From NCBI GenBank assembly GCA_964020975.1, contig OZ026630.1, positions 68,063,405 through 68,127,404 on the forward strand: a DNA stretch of 64,000 nucleotides, given 5' to 3'. The notes below the pieces were generated by a model that saw only the letters and a program-made list of their open reading frames with translations, ran no database searches and was not told where the DNA came from. Position numbers and translations under genes: made by a program. Shown here in pieces: positions 21,659 to 33,531 of the stretch. The DNA is from Hermodice carunculata. Its lineage: Eukaryota > Annelida > Polychaeta > Eunicida > Amphinomidae. Numbering within the stretch: the first letter of the stretch is position 1; each line of letters begins with the position of its first letter.

Positions 21659-23810
21659 TCACAAAAAATTCCATAAATTTGCAGTGCCATCTGGTGAACT
21701 AATTAAGTACTAGGGGTCTCTAGGTGTGTCCCTGTGTGATATCAAAAACAATTGGGCGAACAGTTTTGAACGAGAAGATCTTTTAAGATTTGCCCCCCAA
21801 AAACTCATAAGAAAATAAAATTCAAAAATCACTGGAGCGTGACCATTGGAACAAACCTGGTAGAGACCCACCCAAGGTACATTGCCACCAATTTGAAGTC
21901 AATCTGGTAGATGGTTTCGGAGAAGTCGAAAATGTGAATTACCATTAGAGTGCCCACTGACTTACATAATAATCAATGGTAAAGGTGAATTCACCGAGAA
22001 GTACATGAATTGACAAAATCGTTAAAAATCAGGAACCCACAGCAGTGACAGCTGGCGAACAACTTTGTTTGACCCTTTCACAAATAACATATCCACCAAG
22101 TTTCAGCTTAATCTGAATGACAGAGAAGAAATCGAAAATAGCAAAAACCCACACAAAATAATAAAAAATCAAATAAAAATTACAACACCTGATGAACAAA
22201 TTAAGAACTAGGAGTGCTTAGAAGTGTTCCTATGTAATATCAAAGCAGTAGGGTGAGCGGTTTCAATGAAGAAGATTTTTTTAAGACTTGCCCCCCCCCC
22301 AAAGAACAACAACAAAAAATCATTTAAAATCCAAAAATCATTGGAGCATGACCATTTGACAATACTTTATAGAGACCAACCCAAGATACATTCCCCCTAA
22401 GTTTGAATTAAATCTGGCTGACGGTTTTGGAGAAGAAGTCGAAAATGTGAATAGTGGACTGACGGACATACGACTGGCGGAAGTTGGACAAAGGACCATG
22501 TCCTATATCCTTAGCTGAGTGACAAGTCAGCTGATCTAAAAATCATAAAGAGTCCAAAAATCGATAGAGAATAACCATTTGAAAAAAAAACCTGGTAGCG
22601 ACCCCCAACCTCAGGTACATTGCCACCAAGTTTGAAGTCAATCTGGTAAACGGTTTTTAAGATGTCGAAAATGTGAATTAGCATTAGAATGCCAGTTGAC
22701 TTACATAGTGAACAAAAGAAAAGCTGCATTTACCGATAAATACCCGAATTGAAAAAAAAATCGTTAAAAAATCAGGAATCGAAAGCATTGCCACCTGGTG
22801 AACAACTTTGTTTGACCCTTCCACATGGAACATATCCACCAAGTTTCACCTTAATCTGAGTGACGGTTCTGGAGAAGAAGTCGAAAATACCGAAAAAAAC
22901 AAAAAACAAAACAAAACAAACAAAAAAAAAAAAAAAAAAAAAAAGAGAGAAAAGAAAGAAAGAAAAAAAAACAAAGAAAAAAAACGGAATAGAAGAAAAT
23001 TGCAGCTTCACCTGGTGAACAAATTAAGAACTAGGAGTCTCTTGGAGTGTTCCTGTCTGATATCAGAGCATGAACAAAATCCAAAATACACAGAAGCGTG
23101 ACCATTTGAACAAATCTGGTAGAGACTTACTCAAGGTACATTGCCAACAAGTTTGAAGTCAATCTGGCAAACGATTTCGGAGAAGAAGTAAAAAATGTGA
23201 ATTAGCATTAGGGAGCCCATTTACTTACATAGTAATCAATGGGAAAGCTGCCCTTACTGATAAGCACCCGAATTGGAAAAATCGTTAAAAATCCGAAATC
23301 CACAGCAATGCTACCTAGTGAAGGACTTTGTTTGACCCTTCCACAAGAAACATATCAACCAAATTTCAGCGAAATATTAATGACGGTTCAAGAGAAGTCG
23401 AAAATAGCAAAAACACATACAAAAATCAAAAAAAAAAAAAAAAGAAAAAAAGAAAGAAAGAAAAAGAAAATCATTGCAGCGCCACTCGGTGAACAAATTA
23501 AAAACTAGGAGTCCCTATGAGTGTTCCTGTCTTATATCAAAGCATTTGGGAAAGCGGTTTTACAGTAGAAGATTTTTTAAGATTTGCCCTCAAACCCCCC
23601 CCCCTAAAAAAAACCCAAAAAAATTAATACATTTTTTTTTTATCTGCTGGAGTGTGACCATTTGAACAAGCTTGGTAGAGACCCACCTAAGGTACATTGC
23701 CGTCAAGTTTGAAGTAAATCTGGCTGATGGTTTTGGAGAAGTCAATTGTAGGCGACGGACGACGAAGGACCATAAGATAAACTTAGCTTCTGACAAGTCA
23801 GCTGAGCTAA
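21290..23810 (+). repeat. Tandem array of a ~520-bp repeat (about 4.5 copies)
   Basis: The marker TTTGTTTGACCCTT or a close variant occurs at about 21,514, 22,067, 22,810 and 23,328, giving spacings of 553, 743 and 518 bp. Each unit has three related parts, each running into an (A/G)GCGGTTTTGGAGAAG or GACGGTTCTGGAGAAG type end. One follows CATATCCACCAAGTTTCAGC, one follows AGTTTGAAGTCAATCTGG, one follows ATCAAAGCAATCGGGTG. The array ends near 23,810 with GACAAGTCAGCTGAGCTAAA. A and G runs inside the units vary widely in length. No ORF is conserved between units. Confidence 0.85.
21600..21657. repeat. (AC)n microsatellite
   Basis: 57 bp of AC. It lies where neighbouring repeat units have only AAAACACACAAAAATC, so it expanded within one unit. 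Confidence 0.95.
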
Positions 23811-24054
23811 AAATTACCAATCCAGTCTCCGCTTTAAAATCATTCAACATTCTATATGGCCTGGTATGTCTATATTTATACTTCTGCAACCTTGACTATG
23901 TAGATGTAAAAATCGCTAATGAGGTTTTGACACCGTGTATCTGTAATTTAATTTCAGATCAAATTCCTTTTTACTATTGTAGTATCTGTACAATGTTATT
24001 GTAATCTGTGTCCCACAATCTGTATTATGAATTTGGCATTAAACTCATGTTTGA

Positions 24055-25660
24055 TGTGGTAAAAACAAGTCAAAGGTGCTTTTGTCTATTGCTATAATGC
24101 CAATGACTAATTGAAGCTCTATGTTTTGCGTAACTCCCAAAATACCGCCGCCGTCTGTCATTGGACTGAACAATGTGTTGGCAACATCAACCAATTCAAG
24201 TCTGTCAGTGACATCTATATGAACATGAAGTAGCATCGCATCGTTGAGTCTTTGTTGTATTATTCTTGCCCTGAGATATGTTTTAACCCTCGTTACAACT
24301 GAAGATGCTCTATCAGCTGTAGCGGTTGTCACTGGAATAGTGACAACCGGTACAAGCAAAGTAAGGCAATCACCTCACTAAACATTTGCTTGGCAGTCAA
24401 CGTACGCTTGCTGAATGTCTCACACAGTGTGCTGATACTGGTCACCTCCTTAACATCTGCACAGCTACATTTGATCAAGTCAGGGACCATTGCTAACTGA
24501 ACTTTCAAGCGATCCATATTAATGTCTTTGCTACACATGTCCAGATGTTCTCTTGGTATTTCCACTGCTTTGTCATTGGCCCCTCTCAGTAAAGCAGACT
24601 CTATGTTTGAAACAATACTGAAATCCTTTTGTTGGATATTTCACCAGCATTAGACACACCCAAGAACTTTAAATTGTCTGTACATATCTTCGGATAGCTG
24701 ATACTGGTGTGCTGGAGTTCCATAATCAAGGTGTCTTGGTGGAAGTCGGTACCTGGGTAATGACTGGGGGGTTCAGCTTTGTCTTCATCCTCTGTCACTA
24801 CTGCCTCATAAATTGTCTTGAATGATACTTGCTCCCTTTGTCTGGTGTGAAAGGCCTTGGTCATAGCCGCTGCAGCAAAATCATCCTGGGCACTTGCGTT
24901 TTTTGTTGCCTGTAATGTGATTGACAGCTATTCAGATGCACTGAAAATCAAGTGAGCCAAATTGAGGTTAAAGAAAGTTTTAAAATTTTCCAGTAAAGCG
25001 AGGAAGTCAGCAGCCCTTCTGCCACAATCATCATGCTGTCTTTCGTTGACCTCTTGTAGTGTTTCTATCAGCATTTCACAATTTACCAGTGCTGCGTTTT
25101 AAAGATGCAGTGCGACATGTCCACCTGGTGGAACACAGAGGCTTTAAACTTTTAGTCTTTTCAGTTGATTGACTCTGAAATTGCGAGAATTAATGTTCCT
25201 GTTTTGGAGACAGCTTTATTAAGCCAAGAAGTTCATCCAGTGCAGATCTAATAGGTTAGCTTTTGCGGCTAGCATCCTGGATTCCCAAATTCACACAGTG
25301 AGCCAAACAGTGGGTATGGAGAGCTGCCGACTCTGTGTCTTTGATACGTTTAGCTAACTTTTTTCTAGGTCCTGACATGTTCCTGGCTCCATCATAAGCT
25401 TGCCCACGACATTCATTTATGGGTAACATGCACCGAATAAAAACATCTTTCAGTGTAGCTGCAAGTGTTTCTGTATCCTGGACCAATCCTATGGGATCCT
25501 CATGTACTGTCTAGTTCCATGATACTCATCTAATAGGGTTGATGCAGACATAGTGACAAAAGTACTACTGCCAGTAGCAGATTCATCATAATCATCCATT
25601 GACCCTGTAGTATTGGACTGTCTTTGACTTTGTCCCCCTAAATGAAAATTACACAATCTT
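24055..25660 (-). mobile_element. hAT transposase relic (DUF4371/ZMYM1-like, hAT dimerisation end)
   Basis: Minus-strand pieces appear in the order expected for a hAT transposase. MVQDTETLAATLKDVFIRCM and ECRGQAYDGARNMSG, then HTHCLAHCVNLGIQDA (25,256-25,486) belong to the catalytic fold. A middle part follows, with QREQVSFKTIYEAVV. The C-terminal hAT dimerisation block (VVTIPVTTATADRASS, TRVKTYLRARIIQQRLNDAM, 24,200-24,345) closes it. At least three frameshifts and several stops break the frame. No 8-bp target-site duplication or terminal inverted repeat was found, so the ends are uncertain. A domesticated host gene is unlikely given the damage. Confidence 0.82.
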
Positions 25661-25765
25661 AACCTAGAGGCAATTTATCTGATAAAATTGTGAAAGTTAG
25701 TGCAAGTTCACTGTAAACGTTTTTATATTGTTACAATGTTCAGATTTCAACTTGCCTTAAGTTTA

Positions 25766-28200
25766 GTTTAAATATATTTATTTCACAGAAAGACACACAA
25801 TCATATATACAAAACCCACAGGACAAAACAATATCTAAGGACAAATAAATTTATCACTATACTAACATGATATTCATCTCGTACCAACTCAAGATATAAA
25901 CCGTCTTGTATCTATAATAAAGTTTTGGACAGCATAAAAAATATCTAAGTTTTCACAAAATATTGTCATTACCAGGTGTCAGATACGTAAGCATAATATC
26001 AGCTGTCAAGTGGACAGCTAGGTTTGGATTAACTCCCGGTGCCAAAATAATGCATACCGTTTTCAATAAGGATACTCTATGGTATGAAATGAGGAGACAT
26101 TCGATTTAGAATGGGATGTACTCTCATTGGGATATGAACAATTACATGCAGCAGACGGAAGAATATTTAATCTATGAAGATGAGAATTGAAACGACAACA
26201 ATTCAAACGTAGTTGTGTATGTATAATATCAGGAAATTTTTTGCCTTGCGAGTAGCGACCTGGGACAGGGTTAACGGACAAAAGAGTATTTTTAGTTTAG
26301 ATTTGAATTGAGCAAGTAAAGTAAATTGCCTTATATCGTCAGGAAGGTCGTTCCCAAGTTTAATAGCAGAGGGACTGAAAGAATTACCAAAACGATTGGA
26401 TATAAAATAATTTGTCTCAAACTCCGGCGAAGATGGAAGGTTCGCTGAACGGCATCAAATGCGACCAGATCCGAAAGATAAGCGGGGGTCAATCTGTTGA
26501 CCATTGTAAAATAGAATCAGTTTACAGTATTGGCGTCTTCTGGCCAAAGTTGGCCAACCTAATTCATTAAGAAGTGAACAACCAGGAGTATGTTTAAGTG
26601 CACCCAAAAAATGTGTGCCGCTGCATACTGAATAGATTCAAGTGAATTTGTCAGGTCCATCGTGCAATTATCAAATGTGACTCATCCATATTCCAGGTTA
26701 CCTCGTACCATGGCTTTGTATAGTTTAGCTAAGGTGTTACGCGATAATCTGTATTTAAATCTAAAAAATAAAGTTAAGCGTTTCTTCGCTTTGCCAATGA
26801 TTCGCCAAGAAATAAAATTGGATGATCAGCTTTGTTGTTTTTAGCTGAAAACAAGAGTGCTAGTGACTTAGTTGAATTAAATGTAACTTTCCATGGTTTG
26901 CCCCAAAGAAAGATTCTTCCAAGGTCAGTATTTATACGTCTACCAGAAGTGACAGGGTCAAATGTGATCTCTAATATGCTGATGTCATCAGCGAACAGTT
27001 TATTGTCACAAGAGATGCCATCAGTAATATCATTTATGAAAACTAGGAACAACAGAGGCCCCAGGATAGAACCCTGACATACCCCTGCCTCAATAGGAAG
27101 CATAGAAGATCTTTGACCCCCGATCGTTACACTCTGATACAAGACATTATAAATTAAGCGTTCGAAAACTTGAGGGGCATTGCAGAGCAATGAGATGGGT
27201 CTGTAATTGCTCTTTATTTGCTTGTCGTTCTTTTTGAACACTGGGCATACATTACACTTTTTCAAGAATCCGGAAAGCAGGAGGTGCGCAGGGAATGGTT
27301 AAAGAGTTTGGTGAGGAAAGAACAGATACTGGAAGCGGCATTCTTCAGAATCATGTTTTCGATGTCATCAGGACCAGCTGCGTACAACTTTTTTCACACT
27401 TATCTCATCAACTTGAAAAGAGTTTAGACGAGCACCACTTCTGTAGAAGAACTCGGCAAAGGAATAGCGTATTCTTCATGAGGTAATTTACATTGGTTGG
27501 CAAAATACTTATTTAAAATTTCACATTTGTCCACATAACTAGTAGCAACTATATCATTTTCAAGAAGGGGAGGTATCGATTGGTGAAGCTTGGAACCAAG
27601 TAGACTTTTACTAAGCTTCCGCCATTTCTTGGGGTTAATATCTTTTGAGTTGAGTTCAGCACGGATTTTGGAAAAATGTGATTTCATTGAACAACGGAGG
27701 GCATTGCCAGCTATGCTACGTTACGCTTGTTTCCATGTTAAGAGCTTCAGAAAGCGTAAAGGGACGCATTTTACTGTTGTGTCGCATGAAACTTATCCAT
27801 ACGCGATCCCTTTGTCTCAGTAAATTATTTTATCTCACATGTGACCCATGGCTTCTCTTTCGGTCTGAAGGGAATAACACGAGAAGAGGTAAATTGATTG
27901 CAGAGATCAGTCAAGAGATTTGTCCAGTAAAACACCATGTCATTCATGTCATCAAAAGTTTCAAAAGCTGTGTCAAATGGGGCATTACGGGCAGCATTAC
28001 TTAAATTTTCAAAATCGGCTCTCTTGTAATCTCAGATTTGTGGAGAAGTGGAGAGCGTGCAAAATACGACTGAGTGGTCAGACGTAGAGATAGGAGGCCA
28101 AACTGCACAATTCAAGATATAACTTTCCCTTTGGAAGTAGGACATAATTGACTTCGTGACTTCTTGTGGCACTTCTGTGTGCGGTGAATGCAAATTTATA
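25766..28200 (-). mobile_element. LINE relic, family 1, minus strand
   Basis: From high to low coordinates: the end of the endonuclease (WPPISTSDHSVVFC near 28,060-28,110), the linker (KPWVTCEIK; NPKKWRKLSKSLLG), and RT with NYRPISLL (near 27,205). Then FERLIYNVLY is joined directly to QSVTIGGQ, so motif A has been deleted. CQGSILGPLLFLVFINDI and FADD (near 26,990) follow, then thumb, connector and C-terminus (HTQLRLNCCRFN, 26,190-26,225). The 3' end is GAAATAAATATATTTAAAC at about 25,766-25,785. Many lesions are present. Confidence 0.82.
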
Positions 28201-28395
28201 CTAACTTCCTGCAGTTTTTTCAGCTAACTTGTTCAAGTACTGAATGATGGAGGTCTGGTCACAAACATGTAGTTCACATACAAATTTCACTGTATCAGCC
28301 AAGTAATGTAAAAATATAAAACCTGTGATCTGTTGCAGTGTTACAGTTTGGTCTGATTAAGAAAACAATGCCTGATTTATTAGGGTGGGATTAGT

Positions 28396-28495
28396 ACACC
28401 CATTCTTTGGTTTGTCAGGCCATGCTCAGCTAAGGAATTAACTCAACACCCATTCTTTGTTTTTTCAGGCCATGCTCAGCTGAGGAAGTAACTCA
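28396..28495. repeat. 50-bp tandem duplication
   Basis: Units at 28,396-28,445 and 28,446-28,495 begin ACACCCATTCTTTG, share GGCCATGCTCAGCT, and end AACTCA. Four or five substitutions separate them. Confidence 0.85.
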
Positions 28496-29245
28496 AGTTA
28501 CAAAATGTGAAAGACTTTCCATAGTTCACATTTCATCTAGTTGTTTGTGATGAAAGAAAAAGTCAATTAGTAAGGTGTGTTTACTTCCTCTCGCGCGCGA
28601 GAGAGTCGAACCCACAAAACTAAAATGATGAAGGTTGTTAAGATCCATAACTATGACCATTCGGCCATTCCAGCTATCGTTTTAAATTAATAATCGGCAA
28701 ACCTCTTTTTTTATTGTCCATATCCCTGGGTCCGTTTTTGAAATAATTCCTTTAGATCAATGTGTTATTATTTCTTAATACACTAACTGTCACTAAAAAT
28801 GATCACAAATTAAAAATAATTCATAAATCACTTTTGTCACTCCCGCGCGCCGTTGTGGGTATGGTCCCGGCTGATTTCAACGGTTCAGAAAGCATACCGT
28901 CCTAGTTTATGGGTGCAGTGCGGAACTGAGCGTGTAGAATTTTTGAATCTGAAAACTCAATCTCGTTTAAAAGTAGCAATGGACACAATGTTCTTGCGAG
29001 AATGTGCTTAAATGAGCTGGAACATGGGGTCGTCAAGCAGGCGCAAGGTGCGAAAATCTGCTGCCCAAAAACGTTTCGGTCGATCCTAAACAATGTGTTA
29101 ACATACATGTGGACTGAGTAGAGTTTCCTGCACCAGGGATGTGGAAAGAGATCCCTGTCTAAAGGGAGCAATAATATTCATGGGTATTTTCAGAGGCCTA
29201 TTAGAACCAAACAGCTACTGACTTGATAACCTTATATATATATAT
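28496..29245. other. No gene recognised
   Basis: It contains a short CG-rich patch (CTCTCGCGCGCGAGAG near 28,585-28,604, self-complementary). No coding signal or transposon end was placed. Confidence 0.45.
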
Positions 29246-29249
29246 TTGT

Positions 29250-29430
29250 TTGTAAGCGTATTTATTTTTACTGGATTGCCCAATAGTACAGAGGAGTGCT
29301 CACCTGGAGGCTCTTCAGTACATAGAGAGACACGCGAATTATGTACACAACACACAGGAGCGTACAGGAGAAGGTATTGGACAAGATTTCCAGAGAACAA
29401 GCTAACATGCAACTATTATTCGGATCGCGT
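29250..29430 (-). mobile_element. LINE 3' tail, family 1
   Basis: On the minus strand it ends GGCAATCCAGTAAAAATAAA followed by TACGC. That parallels GGCGATCCAGTTGAAATAAA at 33,540-33,560. The ACACACAGGA block at 29,350 also matches 33,640. It is a short truncated copy with no coding part. Confidence 0.6.
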
Positions 29431-29489
29431 TTAAAAACATGTATCCCCAGCACCGGAAGTAACACCCAATACTTTAGAAAATAAAGCGT

Positions 29490-32425
29490 CTGGATTCCTT
29501 TATGAAAAGTTGCACTACATCAAAAATTACCATGTTTTCATTGTCAGCAAAATCCGTGTTTTTATCTTAACGGGAGATTTAAATTCCGATTTTCAAACGC
29601 CATCAGGCCAAAAGCTTGATCAGTTTGCCAGTGCTTATCTTCTTACGGTACATATGAATAAGCCCACACGCATTACCGACCATTCAGCTACATGTTTAGA
29701 TCAGATACTATCTAACATTCCTAACTATGTACGTGGGAGCTATGTGCTTCCTCCAATTTCAAACTGTGACCATAGTGTTGCAGGTGCTAACCTACTGTTT
29801 CGGGGAAAAAAGATGATCATGCATTCAAAATACGCAATTGGGACTATGGTAAAGCAAACTTTGAGGCCTTCAGAACATCCCTTCGAAGTGTGGACTGGAA
29901 TTCATGTTTTGTTTCTGAAGATCTGGATTTGTTTTGTGATTCCTGGTCCACGTTGTTTATGGAAACTGCTAAACAATCAGTCCAAAACAAAAATATTGAA
30001 GCCAGACCACATGATATACCGTGGTACAACTCCAACCTACGTTCACGTAAACGTGAGGTTCAAAGAAAATACGAAAATGCTAAACGCCCAAATTTCAATA
30101 CCCATGCATGGACCTCTTTCTGTTAAGTTCGAAATCATTATCAACAACAGCTTAAAACTGAGGATGAGTATAATACTGAGCTTCGTGACGACCGACCTCA
30201 AAAACCTTTCGAAGAAAACCCAAAGTTGGCGGCGCACTGTTAAATATTTTTTGAACCGAAATCAATCTTCAACTATTCCCTCTCTCATGCATGATGGTAA
30301 GCACATTTCTGATTCCTTGTCCAAAGCTGAAATTTTTAATTCCTACCTTCTGGAACAATGAAACGTTGATTTTGCAACGGCACTTTACCCGAACATACTG
30401 ACCTTGCTGCATCTACTCTTGCATCTCTCACTGTAATGGAGACAGAAGTTCTTGAGGTGTTTTTAAGTCTTGACACAGCTAAAGCTTCTGTTCCTGATGG
30501 TGTAAATACAAAACTGCTCAAACAAGCCGCACCTGTTATCTCCCCCTCACTTGCTAGATTATTTAACTTTTCACTTTCTAATAAACAACTCCCTTATTCT
30601 TGGAAAGGAGCATACGTTTCTCCACTTTGTTAAAAAAGCCCCGAGAATTCATGCACTAATTACAGGCCTGTGTCTCTACTTAGCTGTGTTGGAAAAGTAC
30701 TAGAAAAGATAGTTTTTAAGTACGTATTAAACTTTTTCGGAACAACATTGCTATCTCTGCTCATCACTCTGGTTTCATACCAGGTGACTCGACGGTTAAT
30801 CAGTTGCTCCTCCTCTATCATGAAATATGTTTATCCTTGCATCAACAAAAGGAAGTACGAATAATTATTTTGGACATTAGTAAAGCTTTTGACAAGGTTT
30901 GGTATTCGGGCCTTTTATACAAATTAAACAGAAGAGGCATTGAAGGAGATCTTCATGATTGGTTTTCGGATTATCTGAAGAATCGTTACCAACGCGTAAT
31001 TATTCAAGGCTAATCCTCCAGTTGTGGTAAAATTTGTGTTGGAGTGTCTCAAGGTTCCTTGCTTGGGCCTCTTATGTTTCTTATTTACATCAACGACATT
31101 GTGGATCTTGTTCGTTGTAACATAAAATTGTTTGCTGATGATACCTCTCTGTACTTGAATATTGATATCCCTTTACTGCCACTGAAATTATGATTTCAGA
31201 TCTTGCTGATATTGATCAATGGTCCAAAGATTCGCTTGTGACCTTTAATGCTCTAAAAACCATCTCCATGCTCATCTCTCGTCAGACAAACCAAACTAAC
31301 CATCCACCTATTCATTTACAAGGTCATGTAGTGAAAAACGTTACCTACCACAAGCACCTTGGACGTACAATGCACTCCTATTTAAGATGGTCTGATCACA
31401 TAACTGAAATCTCTAACAAATTTAGTAAACTGATTAACATTATGAGAACCTTGAATTTTAGATTGGACAGAAATACACTCGAAACTATTTGTATTAGTTT
31501 TATCAGGCCGATTCTCGAATATGGTAGTCAGGTGTGGGGTGCCTGGACGGTATTTGGCGAGGAAAGGCTGGGGAACGTTCAATTAAATGCTGCTCGCATC
31601 GTTATTGGTGCAATGCACGGAACGAGCAATGTTAAGCTATACGAGGAAACCGGATGGTCAACTCTAGCCCAGCGCACAGAAATATCAAAGTTGGCGTTAA
31701 TGTACGAACTTGTTAACAAGCTCGTTCCTGATTCATTGTGCTTTTTCTCTTCTTACTGCTCCTACTCCGGTAACCAAACCTATCTTACTCTTCAGCAATT
31801 TAGTCTTCATTTCCTTGCTCGTGCTGAACTCTTTGATAATTCAATTTTTTCTCGACTATTAGGCGGTGGAATTAGTAAACTCTAGAAATTGGCAATTCAA
31901 CGTCAACCAAACTATTCAAATGAAATATTGTGAAGCCAGTGATCATAGCTTTCAATTTTCCTGAATTATACAATTTTGGTGACCGATTTCTCTTTAGCTG
32001 TGATGTCATTCTACAATGGTCATATGATAATTAGCTTTTCTTTGAAATGTGTGAGCCAGGCCTTCTGGCCAAGCTACCATTGGTTGAGGTGTTACCTGCT
32101 TCTTAAGCTGACAAGAGATGATGTATACTAGCCTGCTCTATGCATATAATTATCATACAATTAGCCACCTGGTGGTAGCAGCACTTATCATTCCCTTTAA
32201 ATTTATAGTAAAACGAACACATATCGGATTCTGTTACATTGCTAGCTTATGATAAACACTTGCAGACCTAATATCGTAATAAATTGCATAGCCCCACTAT
32301 CGTCACTGTGTTTGTCATCTTATTTTGTCTAATGCGTCTAGTTCTGTCCAGGTCATGTTGTCTTTTCTCGCAAGAGGGATTCTAATTTTGATGTATCTGA
32401 TCAATAAAATACGTTTAAATCAAAT
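29490..32425 (+). mobile_element. LINE relic, family 1, plus strand
   Basis: It starts in the endonuclease (LTGDLNSDFQTPSGQKLDQF, 29,567 on; NKPTRITDHSATCLDQI; SNCDHSV). The linker (ISDSLSKAEIFNSYL) and RT follow: ASVPDGVNTKLLK, LLSCVGKVLEKIVFKYV, motif A in LDISKAFDKVWY (30,871-30,906), [18 protein letters not shown] (31,048-31,100) and FADD (31,131-31,142). Thumb and connector follow (YHKHLGRTMHSYLRWSDHI; SFIRPILEYGSQVWG). The C-terminal Cys-His part is absent. The 3'UTR ends AATAAAATACGTTTAAATC at 32,405-32,424. At least six stops or frameshifts are visible. The start is set where LINE-like coding begins; the true 5' boundary is unclear. Confidence 0.83.
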
Positions 32426-32971
32426 ATTTAGGAAGAGACTACCATGTGCATAATATTCAGGTTTTTGTGCTGTGATTAGAGTAGGATAGATAGTGCAGAT
32501 TTAAATTGTCATGAACTTGAGTTTCGAATATCAAGAGGTAAATTATTCCATAGGCGTATAGTTGACAGGAGAAAAGAATCACCAAATCGTATGCTCGAAA
32601 ATTTAGTTGACGTGAGTCGAAACAATTTCTTAACACGCGTGTGGTAGTTGCTGCAATATCACGTGGTACAAGGTTACAGGGGTAAGCAGAGGTAAGATTG
32701 TGAATCATTTTGCAGAGTAAGATAAATTATAAAAAAAAAAATTACGTCTGGATGCTAGGGGTTGCCAGGCCAATTCGTTTAGAAGTTGGCGGGGCAGGGG
32801 GTGTGTGTGGAGGTGGGGGGAGCGAAGTTTGCTGGTACATACTGTAGCTGCATCGTATTGGACTGCCTCAATAGAAACGGACAATTGTGTAGTACAGTTG
32901 GGTAATGTGTAGTTTAATTAGAGCTTTGCGAGATAGTTTCTATTTAAGTCCTTTGAGCAGAGCAACTCGCT

Positions 32972-33111
32972 TACTCATCTAGCTATAACTGTTTCCGATA
33001 ACCTGTCATTGCATGCTCACATCATTGGAATCGTCAACTGGCTTTGTTGCCGATTCTAGTGACGTGAGCATGTCATTAGAGGTTATGGGGAAGAGTTATA
33101 CCTAGATGAGT
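32972..33111. repeat. 140-bp palindrome from LINE coding sequence
   Basis: The upper arm (about 33,048-33,111, minus strand) encodes LINE thumb residues HTHLGITLPHNL and HAHVTRIGNKA in frame. The lower arm is its reverse complement and breaks the LINE between NKA and KRVALLKGLK. It is therefore an inverted duplication of the LINE itself and not an inserted MITE. The arms differ by about 15 percent by eye. Confidence 0.75.
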
Positions 33112-33284
33112 ATGACTATCGACTTCAAGTACAGGTGGATGGGTAGCTGTGTGACGCTTGCTGCAAATTATAAGACCAATTGACTTGGCTGCATTAACTG
33201 TGATGTTTCAAAGATATCCCCAAACGTGAATTATGCTTAAATCATTATTAATTCTTTAATTCTTCCGGATGATACGGAGATGGG

Positions 33285-33315
33285 GGTGGACGGGGGGGGG
33301 GGGGAGGGGGGATGT
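33285..33315. repeat. G-rich low-complexity tract
   Basis: Long G runs with a few A and T. The tract interrupts the LINE just after its FADD box. Confidence 0.85.
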
Positions 33316-33531
33316 ACAATCTCAATCTCAAGCTGGTGTCATCAGCAAATAGTTTGATATCACAGGCTATGTCATCAACTATGTCATTAATGTAGACGAC
33401 AAATAAAAGTGGGCCCAGGATCGAGCCCTGAGTGACTCCAGCCTCTACCGGTAACCAGGAAGAGGTTTGGCCACACAGCGTGAACTGTTGGTAGCTGTTG
33501 GACAGGTAACTATTTATCCATTTTAGTTTAA

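Larger units (their letters stand above)
32440..33530 (-). mobile_element. LINE relic, family 1-like, minus strand, with internal inverted duplication
   Basis: From 33,530 downward: KLKWINSYLSNSYQQF, TQGSILGPLLFVVYINDI (33,395-33,450), FADD (33,335-33,350), a G/C-rich low-complexity patch (33,285-33,315), the thumb THLGITLPHNL (33,070-33,110), KRVALLKGLK (32,945-32,975), and LYAYGIIY-type C-terminal sequence near 32,540. The first half of RT and the endonuclease are missing. The 3' end near 32,440 meets the 3' end of the plus-strand LINE at 29,490-32,425 tail to tail. Confidence 0.72.

Noticed and set aside
32972-33111. Hairpin MITE inserted in a LINE
   Set aside because: One arm codes in frame for the LINE itself, so it is a local inverted duplication; moved to findings.
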